From NCBI GenBank assembly GCA_016932295.1, contig JAFGDC010000250.1:1-5480 (forward strand): a stretch of DNA of 5,480 nucleotides. The letters are read 5' to 3'. This DNA comes from a candidate division CSSED10-310 bacterium (GTDB lineage Bacteria; CSSED10-310; JAFGDC01). Below the pieces are notes generated by a model. It ran no database searches. It worked only from the letters and a program-made list of their open reading frames with translations, and was not told the DNA's origin. A program made the position numbers and the translations under genes. Shown one piece after another: positions 4,837-5,480 of this stretch (positions are counted from its first letter, which is position 1; every line of letters starts with the position of its first letter).

Positions 4837-5480
4837 GTGCTGCTTGAACTGCGGATCGTCAACCTGGCCACGATCCTGGACCAGACCATCGAATTCGGTC
4901 CCGGATTCAACATCATCACCGGCGAGACCGGAGCAGGCAAGTCAGTCATCATCGCCGGCCTCGGATTCGTTCTGGGAGACCGGCTGAAACCGGATATGCT
5001 GCGGACCGGCGCCGATCGGGCAATGGTCGAGGCTAGGTTTTACACGCCGGAAGGAGTCGCCCGGAGCGAAGGCGGGGAGCCTCCGGAAGAGGAACTCATC
5101 ATCCGGCGCGAATTGCTCGACAATGGCCGCTCCAAGGCATTCGTGAACGACCGTGGGGTGACCGTGACGGCACTTCATGACCTGCGAGTTCAACTGGTTG
5201 AAATTCATGGACAGCACGATCACCAGGCTCTGCTCGATGAAAGGCGGCACATCGATTTCGTGGATGCCTATGGTGACCTCATGCCTCAGCGTGCCGCCGT
5301 GAAGAAGCTCCACGTTGAGCGGCGGATACTGCGCGAGCGTCGCCGTCGTTTCGAACAGACCAGGCGTGAGCGTCGCGAGCGCATCCTGTTGCTCCGATTC
5401 TTGAGTGATGAAATCGACCGAACAGCGCCGCGACCGGGTGAGATCGAAGAACTGGAGGACGAACTCAATCGACTGCAACA
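4837..5480 (+). CDS. recN: DNA repair protein RecN (N-terminal part, cut by window edge)
   Basis: RecN is a cytoplasmic SMC-like ATPase that helps repair double-strand breaks with RecA. The frame is open from a GTG at 4837 to the window end, giving 214 complete codons of a protein usually near 550 residues. It opens LLELRIVNLATI, as RecN usually does. The Walker A motif GETGAGKS is at 29-36. RRELLDNGRSKAFVND (about 87-102) and the Q-loop region EIHGQHDHQALL at 122-133 are family signatures. From about residue 150 an arginine- and glutamate-rich helix begins the coiled-coil arm. The missing C-terminal half should carry the ABC signature and Walker B motifs. An ideal AGGAGG at 4826-4831, overlapping the nadK TAG, sits five bases before the GTG and fixes the start. 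No promoter or SOS box is evident directly before it, so transcription probably comes from upstream in the operon. Confidence 0.96.
   Translation, partial: MLLELRIVNLATILDQTIEFGPGFNIITGETGAGKSVIIAGLGFVLGDRLKPDMLRTGADRAMVEARFYTPEGVARSEGGEPPEEELIIRRELLDNGRSKAFVNDRGVTVTALHDLRVQLVEIHGQHDHQALLDERRHIDFVDAYGDLMPQRAAVKKLHVERRILRERRRRFEQTRRERRERILLLRFLSDEIDRTAPRPGEIEELEDELNRLQ

Noticed and set aside
4942..5478. Open frame of 178 codons on the - strand at the right edge.
   Set aside because: It is antisense to recN, whose Walker A and Q-loop motifs are clear on the + strand. It is a shadow frame.
1..5480. Search for CRISPR arrays, insertion sequences, tRNAs, toxin-antitoxin pairs or phage genes.
   Set aside because: No spaced direct repeats, transposase motifs, cloverleaf with CCA end, or matching small gene pairs were seen. 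Every sizeable real frame is a recognised housekeeping gene.

Overview
This is chromosomal housekeeping DNA from a bacterium, moderately GC-rich by eye, with every supported gene on the + strand. The combination of ZapB/ZapA-type division proteins, a proteobacterial-style 6S RNA just after zapA, and RNase Y followed by xseB-tlyA-nadK-recN suggests a Gram-negative lineage of deltaproteobacterial type or a neighbouring phylum. That placement is an inference from gene content and order. No mobile element, CRISPR array, tRNA, rRNA or phage gene was seen.

Layout. Bases 1-46 are probably the last codons of an upstream gene. A good sigma70-type promoter (91-119) precedes a small division operon: a ZapB-like coiled-coil protein (160-483) and ZapA (524-811). 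A weak-stemmed hairpin plus nine T residues (871-897) may end that transcript. The 489-base gap from 812 to 1300 contains no protein gene. It holds a -10 box (932-937), a 184-nt 6S RNA (944-1127) and a GC-rich structured leader (1128-1300), in which the ribosome binding site of the next gene can be folded away.

Next comes a tightly packed + strand cluster: rny (RNase Y, 1301-2872), xseB (divergent exonuclease VII small subunit, 2862-3110), tlyA (rRNA 2'-O-methyltransferase, 3179-3955), nadK (NAD kinase, 3946-4827) and recN (4837 to the window end, truncated by the edge). Two of its junctions overlap by about 10 bases and recN starts 9 bases after nadK, so rny to recN is probably one operon. 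The only sizeable internal gap, between xseB and tlyA, carries a strong hairpin.

How the genes fit together. The first pair acts at the FtsZ ring. The 6S RNA regulates RNA polymerase. The second cluster combines RNA turnover (RNase Y), DNA repair (ExoVII small subunit, RecN), ribosome modification (TlyA) and NADP supply (NadK). I found no wholly new system. The least ordinary parts are the 6S gene and the apparently two-state leader between it and rny.
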